64,000 nt of DNA from Nocardia takedensis NBRC 100417 (GCF_000308695.1 NZ_BAGG01000046.1:1-64000), one strand, 5' to 3'. Positions 48,305 through 56,250 are shown, counted from the first letter of the stretch. Notes: generated by a model from the sequence alone, not told the origin. Numbers and translations: made by a program.

Positions 48305-51043
48305 GTGAGTTCACCCACGACCGCGCAGCGCCAGGCCACCGGTTCGAGCGATCCGACCGACGCGGACCGCCCGACACTGCTCCTGCTCGACGGGCATTCG
48401 ATCGCCTACCGCGCGTTCTTCGCGCTACCGGCGGAGAACTTCAAGACGGTGACGGGCCAGACCACCAACGCGGTCTACGGCTTCACCGCCATGTTGATCA
48501 ACCTGCTGCGCGACGAGAAACCCACCCACGTGGCGGCCGCCTTCGACGTCTCGCGCAAGACCTTCCGCGCCGAGAAGTATCCGGAGTACAAGGCCAATCG
48601 GGCCCAGACCCCCGACGAGTTCCGCGGGCAGGTCGAACTCACCAAAGACGTGCTCGGCGCGATGGGCATCCCGGTCATGGCACTGGAGGGCTACGAGGCC
48701 GACGACATCATCGCCACCCTCACCACCCGGGCGGCCCCGCAGGGTTTCCGGGTGCTGATCGTCACCGGCGATCGCGACGCGATCCAGTTGGTCACCGACG
48801 ACGTCACGGTGCTCTACCCGCGCAAGGGCGTCTCGGACCTGACCAGGTTCACCCCGGAGGAGGTGATGGCCAAATACGGTCTCACCCCGGCCCAGTACCC
48901 GGATTACGCGGCGCTGCGCGGTGATCCGAGCGACAATCTGCCCGGCATCCCCGGCGTCGGTGAGAAGACCGCGGCCAAATGGGTGCGCGAATACGGCGAT
49001 CTGGCGACCTTGGTCGACCGGGTCCCCGAGGTGAAGGGCAAGGTGGGCGACGCGCTGCGCGACAATCTCCAGAACGTCATCCGCAACCGTCAACTCACCG
49101 AACTGGTCAAGGATCTCCCGCTGCCCTACACTCCGGATCAGCTGGCCAAACAGCCCTGGGATCGCAACAAGATCCACCAACTCTTCGACGACCTGGAATT
49201 CCGGGTGCTGCGCGACCGACTGTTCGAGACGTTGGCCCCGCCGGAGCCCGAGGCCGAATCCGGTTTCGAGATCAGCGGCGGCGCACTGGAAGTCGGCGCG
49301 GTCGCGGACTGGCTGGCCGAGCACGCGCCGCCCGGCGAGCGGCACGGCGTCGCGGTGGTGGGCACCGGCGCGCCCGCCAACGGTGACGTGCGCGCTTTGG
49401 CCATCGCCGCCGCCGACGGGGAAGGCGGCTACATCGACGTCACGGTGCTGACCCCGGAGGACGAGGCGGCGCTGGGGGCCTGGCTGGCCGATCCCGCGGT
49501 GCCCAAGGCGCTGCACGAGGCGAAATCGGCCATGCACGCGCTGCGCGGGCGCGGCTGGACCCTGGGCGGGCTCACCAGCGACACCGCGCTGGCCGCCTAT
49601 CTGGTCCGTCCCGGGCAGCGCACCTTCAACCTGGACGACCTGTCGCTGCGGTACCTGCACCGCGAACTGCGCGCCGAGACCGAGGCCGAACCGCAGTTGT
49701 CGCTGCTGGACGACGAGGAAACGGTCGACGCCGAGCAGGCCCAGGCCGAGATGCTGCGCGCCAGGGCGGTGCTGGATCTGGCCGCCGCGCTGGACACCGA
49801 ATTGGCGAACATCGAATCGGTGCCGCTGCTGGCCGAGATGGAGTTGCCGCTGCTGGGCGTGCTGGCGGATCTGGAGAATTCGGGCATCGCGGTCGACATC
49901 GCGCAGTTGGAGGCGTTGCAGCGTCGCTTCGCCGATATGGTCGCCGCCGCCGCCGACGCGGCGTACGGGGTGATCGGCAAGCAGATCAACCTGGGTTCGC
50001 CCAAGCAGTTGCAGGTCGTGCTGTTCGACGAACTGGACATGCCGAAGACCAAGCGCACCAAGACCGGCTACACCACCGACGCCGACGCCCTGGAATCGCT
50101 GTTCGAGAAGACAGAACATCCGTTCCTGCGTCATCTGCTCGAACACCGCGACGCCACCCGGTTGAAAGTCACCGTGGACGGATTGCTGAAATCGGTGGCC
50201 GAGGACGGGCGCATCCACACCACGTTCAATCAGACCATCGCCGCGACCGGCAGGTTGTCCTCCACCGAACCGAACCTCCAGAACATCCCGATCCGCACCG
50301 ACACCGGGCGCGAGATCCGCGACACCTTCGTGGTGGGTCCGGGTTACGCCGAACTGATGACCGCCGACTACAGCCAGATCGAGATGCGCATCATGGCGCA
50401 CCTGTCCGGCGACGAGAACCTGATCGAGGCGTTCAACTCCGGCGAGGATCTGCACAGTTTCGTGGCCTCCAAGGCGTTCGACATCCCGATCTCGGAGGTC
50501 ACCCCGGAGGTGCGCAGGCGGATCAAGGCGATGTCCTACGGTCTGGCCTACGGGTTGAGTTCTTTCGGCTTGGCCGCGCAGTTGCGGATCAGCACCACCG
50601 AGGCCAAGGAGCAGATGGACGTCTACTTCGCCCGGTTCGGTCGCATCCGCGACTACCTGTACGAGGTGGTCGAACAGGCCCGCAAGGTCGGCTACACCGA
50701 GACGTTGTTCGGCCGCCGCCGCTACCTGCCGGACCTGGATTCCGGCAACCGCCAGCGCCGCGAGGCCGCCGAGCGCATGGCGTTGAACGCGCCCATCCAG
50801 GGCACCGCGGCCGACATCATCAAGGTCGCGATGATCGGGGTGAACACGGCGATCGACCAGGCGGGTCTGTCCTCGCGGATGCTGTTGCAGATCCACGACG
50901 AACTCGTCTTCGAGGTCGCCGAAGGCGAGCGGGAGCGGTTGGAGACCTTGGCCAGGGAGCGGATGTCCGCGGCGATCTCGTTGTCGGTGCCGTTGGACGT
51001 GTCGGTCGGCACCGGCCGCAGTTGGGATTCCGCCGCGCATTAG
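48305..51043 (+). CDS. polA: DNA polymerase I
   Basis: 912-aa repair and Okazaki-fragment polymerase. The N-terminal 5'-nuclease (about 20-290) shows LLLDGHSIAYRAFFALP, GYEADDIIATL and GIPGVGEKTAAKWV. The middle 3'-5' exonuclease-like domain (about 320-500) lacks the DTE-type catalytic acids, so proofreading is probably absent, as in mycobacterial PolA. The polymerase domain has motif A DYSQIEMRIMAHL (Asp about 687), motif B RRRIKAMSYGLAYGLSSFG and motif C IHDELVFEV. GTG 48305 fits a leaderless mRNA. The stop is followed directly by a carbonic-anhydrase remnant. Confidence 0.95.
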   Translation: MSSPTTAQRQATGSSDPTDADRPTLLLLDGHSIAYRAFFALPAENFKTVTGQTTNAVYGFTAMLINLLRDEKPTHVAAAFDVSRKTFRAEKYPEYKANRAQTPDEFRGQVELTKDVLGAMGIPVMALEGYEADDIIATLTTRAAPQGFRVLIVTGDRDAIQLVTDDVTVLYPRKGVSDLTRFTPEEVMAKYGLTPAQYPDYAALRGDPSDNLPGIPGVGEKTAAKWVREYGDLATLVDRVPEVKGKVGDALRDNLQNVIRNRQLTELVKDLPLPYTPDQLAKQPWDRNKIHQLFDDLEFRVLRDRLFETLAPPEPEAESGFEISGGALEVGAVADWLAEHAPPGERHGVAVVGTGAPANGDVRALAIAAADGEGGYIDVTVLTPEDEAALGAWLADPAVPKALHEAKSAMHALRGRGWTLGGLTSDTALAAYLVRPGQRTFNLDDLSLRYLHRELRAETEAEPQLSLLDDEETVDAEQAQAEMLRARAVLDLAAALDTELANIESVPLLAEMELPLLGVLADLENSGIAVDIAQLEALQRRFADMVAAAADAAYGVIGKQINLGSPKQLQVVLFDELDMPKTKRTKTGYTTDADALESLFEKTEHPFLRHLLEHRDATRLKVTVDGLLKSVAEDGRIHTTFNQTIAATGRLSSTEPNLQNIPIRTDTGREIRDTFVVGPGYAELMTADYSQIEMRIMAHLSGDENLIEAFNSGEDLHSFVASKAFDIPISEVTPEVRRRIKAMSYGLAYGLSSFGLAAQLRISTTEAKEQMDVYFARFGRIRDYLYEVVEQARKVGYTETLFGRRRYLPDLDSGNRQRREAAERMALNAPIQGTAADIIKVAMIGVNTAIDQAGLSSRMLLQIHDELVFEVAEGERERLETLARERMSAAISLSVPLDVSVGTGRSWDSAAH

Positions 51044-51208
51044 CAGGACACCGGAATCAAGCCGGAATGGGCGGCCGAGGCGTTCAGCGATCTGGAAGCC
51101 GATGTGCGCCAGTCGATCGCGCGGATCAAGGACAGCGCCTTCATCCCGCACAAGGACAATATCCGCGGTTTCGTCTTCGATGTGGCCACCGGTGCGCTGA
51201 ACGAGGTA
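51044..51208 (+). pseudogene. 3' remnant of a beta-carbonic anhydrase (Rv1284-like)
   Basis: Immediately after the polA stop an open frame of 55 codons without a start reads QDTGIKPEW, DVRQSIARIKDSAFIPHKD and RGFVFDVATGALNEV. From memory this matches the C-terminal third of Rv1284-type beta-carbonic anhydrases. The zinc-binding N-terminal part is missing, and the frame runs on into the 3' end of the convergent TetR gene without a natural stop. It is therefore a decayed fragment left by a deletion at the polA side. Confidence 0.75.
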
Positions 51209-51213
51209 TCCGC

Positions 51214-51822
51214 TCAATCCGACTCCGCGCGCGGGCGCAGGCCGAGCATGACGTGATCGATGGTGTCGTCGAGCCAGGCGTCCGCGTCGCCGGGGGCGAC
51301 GAGTCCCGAGCCGAGGAAGGTGGCCAGCCCTTGCAGGGCCGCCACCCAGGCCAGCGCGATCCGTCGGGGATCGCCGGGGATGACTTCGCCGAGATCCTGG
51401 GCGCGGGCGATGAGCGCGACGGGGGTGGCGAAGGCGCGATCGACGGCACGGGCCATCTCGTCGCCCGCGACGGGGCTGTGCCGTCGGGCGAACATCAGCG
51501 CGAGCAGCGCGGAGTTCTCGGTGGCGAAGCGCAGGTAGGCGCTCGCCATCGCGCGCATGGGTTCGTCCAGGCGGGCGTGGGTATCCAGGTCTCCGAAGGA
51601 GGCCGCGAGACGGTCGAAGCCCGCGACGGCGAGCGCGTCCATCAGGGCTTGTCGGTCCTTGAAGTGCCGGGTGGGGGCGGCGTGGCTGACGCCGATGTCG
51701 CGGGCCAACCGGCGCAGCGACAGACCGTCCACCCCGGACTCCCGCAAGGTGGCCTCGGCGCGCTGGAGGATCTCGGCGCGCAGGTCGCCGTGGTGGTAGG
51801 CGCGGGTGCGGGTGAAGGACAT
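51214..51822 (-). CDS. TetR-family regulator of the divergent membrane protein
   Basis: 202-aa regulator. The N-terminal HTH (YHHGDLRAEILQRAEATLRE, LSLRRLARDIGVSHAAPTRHFKDRQALMDAL) is followed by a helical ligand domain ending HVMLGLRPRAESD. The ATG at 51822 was chosen because the operator and -10 region lie upstream; a frame starting at 51852 would include the promoter. The minus-strand -10 TACATT (51842-51847) leaves a leader of about 12 nt. It is divergent from the DUF3533-like gene, and two tandem 17-bp operators fill the gap. Its 3' end abuts the carbonic-anhydrase remnant. Confidence 0.85.
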   Translation of the reverse strand: MSFTRTRAYHHGDLRAEILQRAEATLRESGVDGLSLRRLARDIGVSHAAPTRHFKDRQALMDALAVAGFDRLAASFGDLDTHARLDEPMRAMASAYLRFATENSALLALMFARRHSPVAGDEMARAVDRAFATPVALIARAQDLGEVIPGDPRRIALAWVAALQGLATFLGSGLVAPGDADAWLDDTIDHVMLGLRPRAESD

Positions 51823-51838
51823 GGTGGGAGCAGGATAA

Positions 51839-51883
51839 CAAAATGTAGGCATTGACTACTTTGTTGGCACTGCCTACATTTTG
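51839..51883. promoter_or_regulatory. Divergent promoter with two tandem TetR operators
   Basis: Site 1 (51844-51860) is TGTAGGCA-T-TGACTACT and site 2 (51862-51878) is TGTTGGCA-C-TGCCTACA; both approximate TGTAGGCA-N-TGCCTACA, with centres 18 bp apart. The outer halves form a perfect 13-bp inverted repeat (51839-51851 and 51871-51883). The plus-strand promoter is TTGACT (51852-51857), N17, TACATT (51875-51880), N7, ATG 51888, entirely covered by the operators. Confidence 0.8.
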
Positions 51884-51887
51884 CTCC

Positions 51888-53204
51888 ATGACGGTTCGGA
51901 CCTTCACCGCCCCGATCGCGCTGCTGTCGCTGTTCGCCGCGCTCATGGCCACCATGTACCTCGGCTATGCCGCCAACACCGAGAAGAACCTGCACGACTT
52001 CCCGATCGCCCTGGTGAATCAGGATGTGGGGGAGACCGTCGACGGCGCGCCCGCCAACTTCGGCGCGCAGATCACCGACGCGCTGCGCGAGGGCATCCCC
52101 GCCGACAAGGTCGACCTGCGCGTCCTCGGGATCGCCGAGGCCCGAGCGCAATTGAAATCCGGGCAGGTCTACGGCGCGATCGTCATCCCCTCCGATTTCA
52201 CCAAGCGACTGGTGCTGCTGGGCACGGGCGCGGTGGTTCCCGGCGACATCGAACCGCCGGCGATCACGGTGTACACCAACCCGCGGGTCGGGCCGTACAC
52301 GACCGGGATCACCCAGCGCATCACCGATCAGGCGCTGACCCGGGTCTCGGAGACGGTGGGGCGCAACCTCACCGAGCGCGTGCACGCGGCGCTGGCGGCG
52401 GGCGCGCCCGATCCGGCCAAGGCGGGGGACCAGATCAGCGCGGCCGCGCGCCTGGTGCTGGCCGATCCCGTCCACGTCGTGGAGGCGCCCTACCGCCCGA
52501 TGCCCGACGGTGCCGGTCAGGGCCTCGTGGCGTTCTTCTACACGCTGATCCTCCTGCTGGCCGGTTTCACCGGCGCGATGATCGTCAACACGCTGCTGGA
52601 CTCGGCGCTGGGCTTCACGCCCACCGAATACGGGCCGTGGTTCGTGCACCCGCCCGCCTCCGGGCTCAGCAGGTTCCGCACGCTGCTGGTGAAGTGGGCG
52701 GTGATCGGCGCGGCGGCCCCGATCCTGTCGGCGGTGTTCCTCGGCGTCGCGCGCCTGCTGGGCGTCCCGTTGCCCGGCGCGCTGCTGCTGTGGCTGTACG
52801 GGACGCTGGCGATTCTCGCGGTCGGCATCACCGCGCTGTCGGTGCTTGCCACCTTCGGCACCGCGGGACTGATGGTGAACCTGGTGCTGTTCGTGGTGCT
52901 GGGCCTGCCGTCCTCGGCGGCCACCGTCCCGCTCGAGGCCGTGCCCGGCTACATCGCGGTGCTGGCCCGGTTCGAGCCGATGCACCAGATCTACCTGGCG
53001 GTGCGGGCGATCATGTTCTTCGACGGTGACGCCGGATCCGGTCTGGGGCACGGACTCTGGATGACGGCGGCCGGACTCGCGGTGGGTCTGCTCCTGGGAA
53101 CCGCGGCCACCGTCGGCTACGACCGGGTGGGCCTCGCGCGCACCCCGGCCGCGGAATCCGAAGCGGCGCGGCGCGATCCGGAGCCGGTCAGCGCGCGGGC
53201 GTGA
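51888..53204 (+). CDS. DUF3533/YhgE-Pip-like membrane protein (putative ABC-2 type exporter)
   Basis: 438-aa membrane protein. One N-terminal helix (IALLSLFAALMATMYLGYA) is followed by an extracytoplasmic domain of about 180 residues (PIALVNQDVGETVDGAPANFG, YGAIVIPSDFTKRL), then five or so helices with LLAGFTGAMIVNTLLDSALGF and LAVGITALSVLATFG. This is the architecture of YhgE/Pip and DUF3533 proteins, related to ABC-2 exporters but without an ATPase gene here. ATG 51888 is leaderless behind a near-consensus promoter under TetR control, so it is probably induced by its export substrate. Confidence 0.8.
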   Translation: MTVRTFTAPIALLSLFAALMATMYLGYAANTEKNLHDFPIALVNQDVGETVDGAPANFGAQITDALREGIPADKVDLRVLGIAEARAQLKSGQVYGAIVIPSDFTKRLVLLGTGAVVPGDIEPPAITVYTNPRVGPYTTGITQRITDQALTRVSETVGRNLTERVHAALAAGAPDPAKAGDQISAAARLVLADPVHVVEAPYRPMPDGAGQGLVAFFYTLILLLAGFTGAMIVNTLLDSALGFTPTEYGPWFVHPPASGLSRFRTLLVKWAVIGAAAPILSAVFLGVARLLGVPLPGALLLWLYGTLAILAVGITALSVLATFGTAGLMVNLVLFVVLGLPSSAATVPLEAVPGYIAVLARFEPMHQIYLAVRAIMFFDGDAGSGLGHGLWMTAAGLAVGLLLGTAATVGYDRVGLARTPAAESEAARRDPEPVSARA

Positions 53205-53404
53205 CCGGCGCGCCGGCTGTCTCCGCGCGGCGCACCCAACCCGCGCCCCCGGCGAGATCGATGTCGTCGCGGGGCGGCGCGCCGACTGTGAGCAACGGTA
53301 CTCCCGACCGCGCGGTCCGAACGATACCGCCGAGTAGCCTCGACGGGTGGTCTGAGCTGCGACGATGAATTTCGCGATTGGCGGAAAACGGGCATCGAAT
53401 GAGG

Positions 53405-53433
53405 TTGCCTTCGGCCTCGGATGTGCCTATTCT
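53405..53433 (+). promoter_or_regulatory. Promoter of the branched-chain leader ORF
   Basis: TTGCCT (53405-53410), 17-bp spacer, TATTCT (53428-53433). It ends 7 nt before GTG 53441. About 200 bp upstream (53205-53404) show no gene; CCGGCGCGCCGG at the start is a short palindrome. Confidence 0.65.
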
Positions 53434-53440
53434 CGATCGC

Positions 53441-53572
53441 GTGCCGAATCCCGCCCCGAGCCACAGTGCCGCGCTGACTGTCGCAGACCGCGACAGCGTG
53501 GTGCTACTCCCGCTTACCGCGATGGTGGCGCAGGCGCGACTTCTCGTAGTAACCCGCCGTAGCGGGGTCTGA
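53441..53572 (+). CDS. Putative leaderless leader peptide with Leu/Val/Arg codons (attenuator)
   Basis: 43-codon ORF whose GTG lies 7 nt after TATTCT. Its last 16 residues are MVAQARLLVVTRRSGV. The run Arg-Leu-Leu-Val-Val uses CGA CTT CTC GTA GTA (53537-53551), codons that are rare in this GC-rich DNA; CTA, CTC and CTT also occur earlier. From memory the C. glutamicum ilvB leader is MTIIRLVVVTARRLP, a close match in the RL-V-V-T-RR core. A shorter leader starting at ATG 53522 is possible. After the stop lie hairpins and then a LeuA-domain gene. Confidence 0.6.
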   Translation: MPNPAPSHSAALTVADRDSVVLLPLTAMVAQARLLVVTRRSGV

Positions 53573-53620
53573 TTCGGACCGGCCCCCTCGCTGCGGGCTG
53601 TTGATTGTTGATGCTGGTCC
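53553..53620 (+). promoter_or_regulatory. Candidate attenuator hairpins
   Basis: CCCGC (53553-53557) can pair with GCGGG (53562-53566) at the end of the leader ORF. GGACCGGC (53576-53583) can pair with GCTGGTCC (53613-53620), using one G-U. GCGGGG (53562-53567) can instead pair with the CCC..CGC segment at 53583-53591, which would disrupt the second hairpin. No T-run follows, so control may be translational or Rho-linked. Confidence 0.45.
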
Positions 53621-53657
53621 CCCTCCACCGACATTCTTCGGGAAGACCTCTACTGCA

Positions 53658-54086
53658 ATGACGATCCTGACAAGTGACACCATGACCTTCTTCGATGCCG
53701 CCCCCAAGAGCCTGCGCGCCGAGACAGCCGGGCTGACCCCGGCGGAGTTCTACGACCGGTACTGCGCGCAGACCGGTCCCGTCCGGCTCAGCGAATGGGC
53801 AGGCGGACAGGATTCGGCCAGCACCGTGACGCTGGCCTTCGCCGATCGGTTCCGCTCGGTCCACACCACCGGAAGTCCCGTCGCCGCGCTGACCTCGGCG
53901 CTCTACGACGAGGGCTTCCCGGTCGAGATCCTGCAATTCCACCAGCGCCGCACCGAGGACGGCACCGCCACGTTCGTGCGGTGCGAGTTCGAGGGCAAGC
54001 GCGGGTGGGGTGCGGCCCTGGCCGCCGACGGCACGGAATCGACTGTCCGCGCGATGATTTCGAGTATCAACGGACTGGGTTCCTGA
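53658..54086 (+). CDS. Free-standing LeuA-type allosteric (dimerisation) domain protein
   Basis: 142-aa protein resembling only the C-terminal regulatory domain of 2-isopropylmalate synthase. Matching features: a strand pattern TVTLAFADRFRSVHTTGSPVAALTSALYDEG, VEILQFHQRRTEDGTATFVRCEFEG and the characteristic end RGWGAALAADGTESTVRAMISSINGLG. No catalytic barrel is present. ATG 53658 is used; ATG 53682 is an alternative. The leader with branched-chain codons upstream supports a link to leucine metabolism. It may bind leucine or modulate the true LeuA by hetero-association; both are inferences. Confidence 0.6.
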   Translation: MTILTSDTMTFFDAAPKSLRAETAGLTPAEFYDRYCAQTGPVRLSEWAGGQDSASTVTLAFADRFRSVHTTGSPVAALTSALYDEGFPVEILQFHQRRTEDGTATFVRCEFEGKRGWGAALAADGTESTVRAMISSINGLGS

Positions 54087-54122
54087 ACCCCGCCCGTCGC
54101 TGAGTCCGACACGCGGCACAGG

Positions 54123-54160
54123 ACCGGGCCCGCGCACCGAATTCGGTGCGCGGGCCCGGT
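54123..54160. terminator. Perfect 38-bp palindrome, bidirectional terminator
   Basis: Two 19-base arms meeting at GAATTC are exact complements (54123-54141 and 54142-54160). It lies between the converging LeuA-domain and thioredoxin genes and would terminate both. Confidence 0.8.
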
Positions 54161-54192
54161 CAACTGCGTGGTGGGACGCGGGACGCCGTCGC

Positions 54193-54564
54193 TTATTCGG
54201 ACGCGGCCTGCTGCTCGGCGAGCTGCTTGCGGACCTCGTCCATGTCCAGGGCCTTGACCTGGGTGACCAGATCCTCGAGCGCGGCGGCGGGCAGCGCGCC
54301 GGGCTGGGCGAAGACGAGCACGCCCTCGCGGAAGGCCATGATGGTCGGGATCGAGCGGATGTTCGCCGCGGCCGCGAGACCCTGTTCGGCCTCGGTGTCG
54401 ACCTTGCCGTGCACGACGTCGGGATGCTGGTCCGAGGAAGCCTCGAACGTCGGGGCGAAGCTGCGGCACGGTCCGCACCAGGAAGCCCAGAAATCCACCA
54501 GCACCACGTCGTTGCCGGTGACTATGTCGTCGAAATTCTTCTCCGTCAGCGTCTGGGTGGCCAT
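54193..54564 (-). CDS. trxA: Thioredoxin
   Basis: 123-aa thioredoxin with the active site WASWCGPC (Cys30, Cys33), the cis-proline region RSIPTIMAFREG and a C-terminal helix that runs a little longer than usual (DMDEVRKQLAEQQAASE). It reduces protein disulfides and could serve peroxiredoxins such as Bcp. ATG 54564 has GAGAGGACC upstream on the minus strand. It is convergent with the LeuA-domain gene and divergent from the dehydrogenase gene, with about 225 gene-free bases between. Confidence 0.92.
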   Translation of the reverse strand: MATQTLTEKNFDDIVTGNDVVLVDFWASWCGPCRSFAPTFEASSDQHPDVVHGKVDTEAEQGLAAAANIRSIPTIMAFREGVLVFAQPGALPAAALEDLVTQVKALDMDEVRKQLAEQQAASE

Positions 54565-54789
54565 GAGGTCCTCTCGTCTCGTGTCTCGCAGGCTGTAACG
54601 CCGTACGTCCCGCTTATCTTCCCCGTCGCCGCGTGCGTCGGGTCGCCCGCGCCCGATGACAGCGGTGATTCGGCCCGTCGTGGGGCGTTCCCGCCCGGGT
54701 ACCCGCTCGCGGCGCGCCGGAACCGTCGGATCGGCGTGTCCGCGGGGACGGTGCCGGTCGGTCCGGTGCGCGCGGGCGAGGATGACCGG

Positions 54790-55875
54790 GTGGATGTCGT
54801 AAACAGAACGGTGCGGTTGGGCCTGATCGAGGGCGACGGGATCGGTCCGGAGGTGGTGGCCTCGACGCGCGCGGTGGTGGACGAGGCGATGGCCGCGGTG
54901 GGCGCGGCGCCGGTCGACTGGGTGCCCGCGCTGATCGGGCACCGCGCGATCGAGGAGTTCGGCCATCCGGTGCCGGAGGCGACGCTGCGGACGCTGGAGG
55001 AATTGGACGCCTGGATTCTCGGCCCGCACGACAACGCCTCCTACCCGCCCGAGTTCCGGCGCACCGTGGCTCCCGGCGGCGCGATCCGCAAGCATTTCGG
55101 CCTGTTCGCCAATATCCGGCCCGCGCGGGCCTTCGCCGGCGTGCGCGCGGCGGCCCCGGACATCGACCTGGTGATCGTGCGGGAGAACAGCGAGGGCTTC
55201 TACGCCGACCGCAACATGGTGGCGGGGTCGGGGGAGTTCCGGCCGACCGCCGAGGTCGCGTTGGCGGTGGGCGTGGTCACCCGGCGCGCCACCGAGTCGA
55301 TCGCCCACGAGGCGTTCCGGCTGGCCGCGACGCGGCGCAAACGCGTCACGATCGTGCACAAGGCCAATGTGCTGCCGATGACGATGGGGTTGTTCCGCGA
55401 CGTGTGCCGCGAGGTCGGTCACGCCTACCCGGGCGTGGAGGTGCTCGACGAGCACGTGGACGCGGCCGCCGCGCACCTGGTGCGCGCCCCCGCGGATTTC
55501 GACGTCGTCGTCACCGAGAACATGTTCGGCGACATCCTGTCGGATCTGGCGGGCGAACTGGCGGGGTCGCTGGGGACCGCGCCGTCGCTGAACTGCTCGG
55601 CGACGCGCGCGATGGCCCAGGCCGTGCACGGCGCGGCCCCGACGCTGGCGGGCCACAACCGGGCCAACCCGGTCGCCTCGCACCTGTCGGCGGCGATGCT
55701 GCTGCACTGGCTGAGCGCCCGCGACGGCGACCCGGCGCTCGGCCGGGCCGCTACCCGCATCGAGAACGCCGTGGCGGCGGTCTTCGCGGCCGGGATCGCG
55801 ACCGCCGACCTGGGCGGTCAGGCGTCCACGAGCGAGTTCACCGAGCAGGTCCGCGCGCGGGTGCACAAGCGCTGA
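54790..55875 (+). CDS. Isocitrate/isopropylmalate-family dehydrogenase
   Basis: 361-aa NAD(P)-dependent beta-decarboxylating dehydrogenase. Blocks: RLGLIEGDGIGPEVVAST, KHFGLFANIRPARAF, VIVRENSEGFYADRNM, TIVHKANVLPMTMGLFRDVC and DVVVTENMFGDILSDLAGEL, with the catalytic Lys and Asp residues in place. The ENSEGFY segment resembles isocitrate or homoisocitrate-like clades more than the standard LeuB of actinobacteria, so substrate is uncertain. GTG 54790 follows GCGAGGATG; GTG 54811 is an alternative. The neighbouring LeuA-domain gene raises the possibility of a branched-chain link. Confidence 0.78.
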   Translation: MDVVNRTVRLGLIEGDGIGPEVVASTRAVVDEAMAAVGAAPVDWVPALIGHRAIEEFGHPVPEATLRTLEELDAWILGPHDNASYPPEFRRTVAPGGAIRKHFGLFANIRPARAFAGVRAAAPDIDLVIVRENSEGFYADRNMVAGSGEFRPTAEVALAVGVVTRRATESIAHEAFRLAATRRKRVTIVHKANVLPMTMGLFRDVCREVGHAYPGVEVLDEHVDAAAAHLVRAPADFDVVVTENMFGDILSDLAGELAGSLGTAPSLNCSATRAMAQAVHGAAPTLAGHNRANPVASHLSAAMLLHWLSARDGDPALGRAATRIENAVAAVFAAGIATADLGGQASTSEFTEQVRARVHKR

Positions 55876-55936
55876 GCCCCGTGGGCGTCCTCGGAGGTGG
55901 CCCACGTCACGGTGTTTCCGGGCGCCGTCGGTGCGC

Positions 55937-55960
55937 GTTTGAACAGGGAGACGCGGGTTA
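55937..55960 (+). promoter_or_regulatory. SigB/SigF-like promoter before csbD
   Basis: GTTT (55937-55940), 14 bp, GGGTTA (55955-55960) approximates the actinobacterial general-stress consensus GTTT-N14-16-GGGTA. It is 45 bp upstream of the CsbD-family start. Confidence 0.4.
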
Positions 55961-56004
55961 TGCCGTCCTTCGACAACCCGATACTCCGAACACGGGAGGC
56001 AGCA

Positions 56005-56250
56005 GTGGCCGAGCACGGAAGTGGACCCAAGGAAGCCGTGGAAGGCGTCGTCGAGGACATCAAGGGACGGGCCAAGGAAGCCGCGGGCGCGGTGACCGGT
56101 AACGAGAACCTCCGCGAGGAGGGTCGCGCCCAGCAGGACAAGGCCGAATCGCAGCGTGAGGCCGCGCGCAAGGAGGCCGAGGCGGAGGCCGCACGGTCCG
56201 CGGCCGACGTCAACGAAGCCCGTCAGGCCGCCAAGCAGCACAGCGACTGA
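56005..56250 (+). CDS. CsbD-family stress protein
   Basis: 81-aa hydrophilic helical protein. The CsbD core is GPKEAVEGVVEDIKGRAKEAAGAVTGNENLREEGRAQQDKAE-like, followed by a coiled, Ala/Glu/Lys/Arg-rich tail. GTG 56005 follows GGGAGGCA; a longer in-frame reading from 55897 lacks a ribosome site and family similarity. CsbD genes are general-stress genes in Bacillus; a stress-type promoter is visible here. Molecular function is not known. Confidence 0.82.
   Translation: MAEHGSGPKEAVEGVVEDIKGRAKEAAGAVTGNENLREEGRAQQDKAESQREAARKEAEAEAARSAADVNEARQAAKQHSD

Noticed and set aside
48425..51955. Minus-strand open frame of about 1,170 codons opposite polA
   Set aside because: It lies antisense to the clearly coding polA and through the TetR gene region; its composition (His, Arg, Gly, Val) is that of a mirror frame.
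53365..53562. Alternative 65-codon frame overlapping the leader ORF
   Set aside because: Arg/Pro/Ala-rich composition and no promoter spacing; the frame beginning at GTG 53441 has the promoter and the branched-chain codons.
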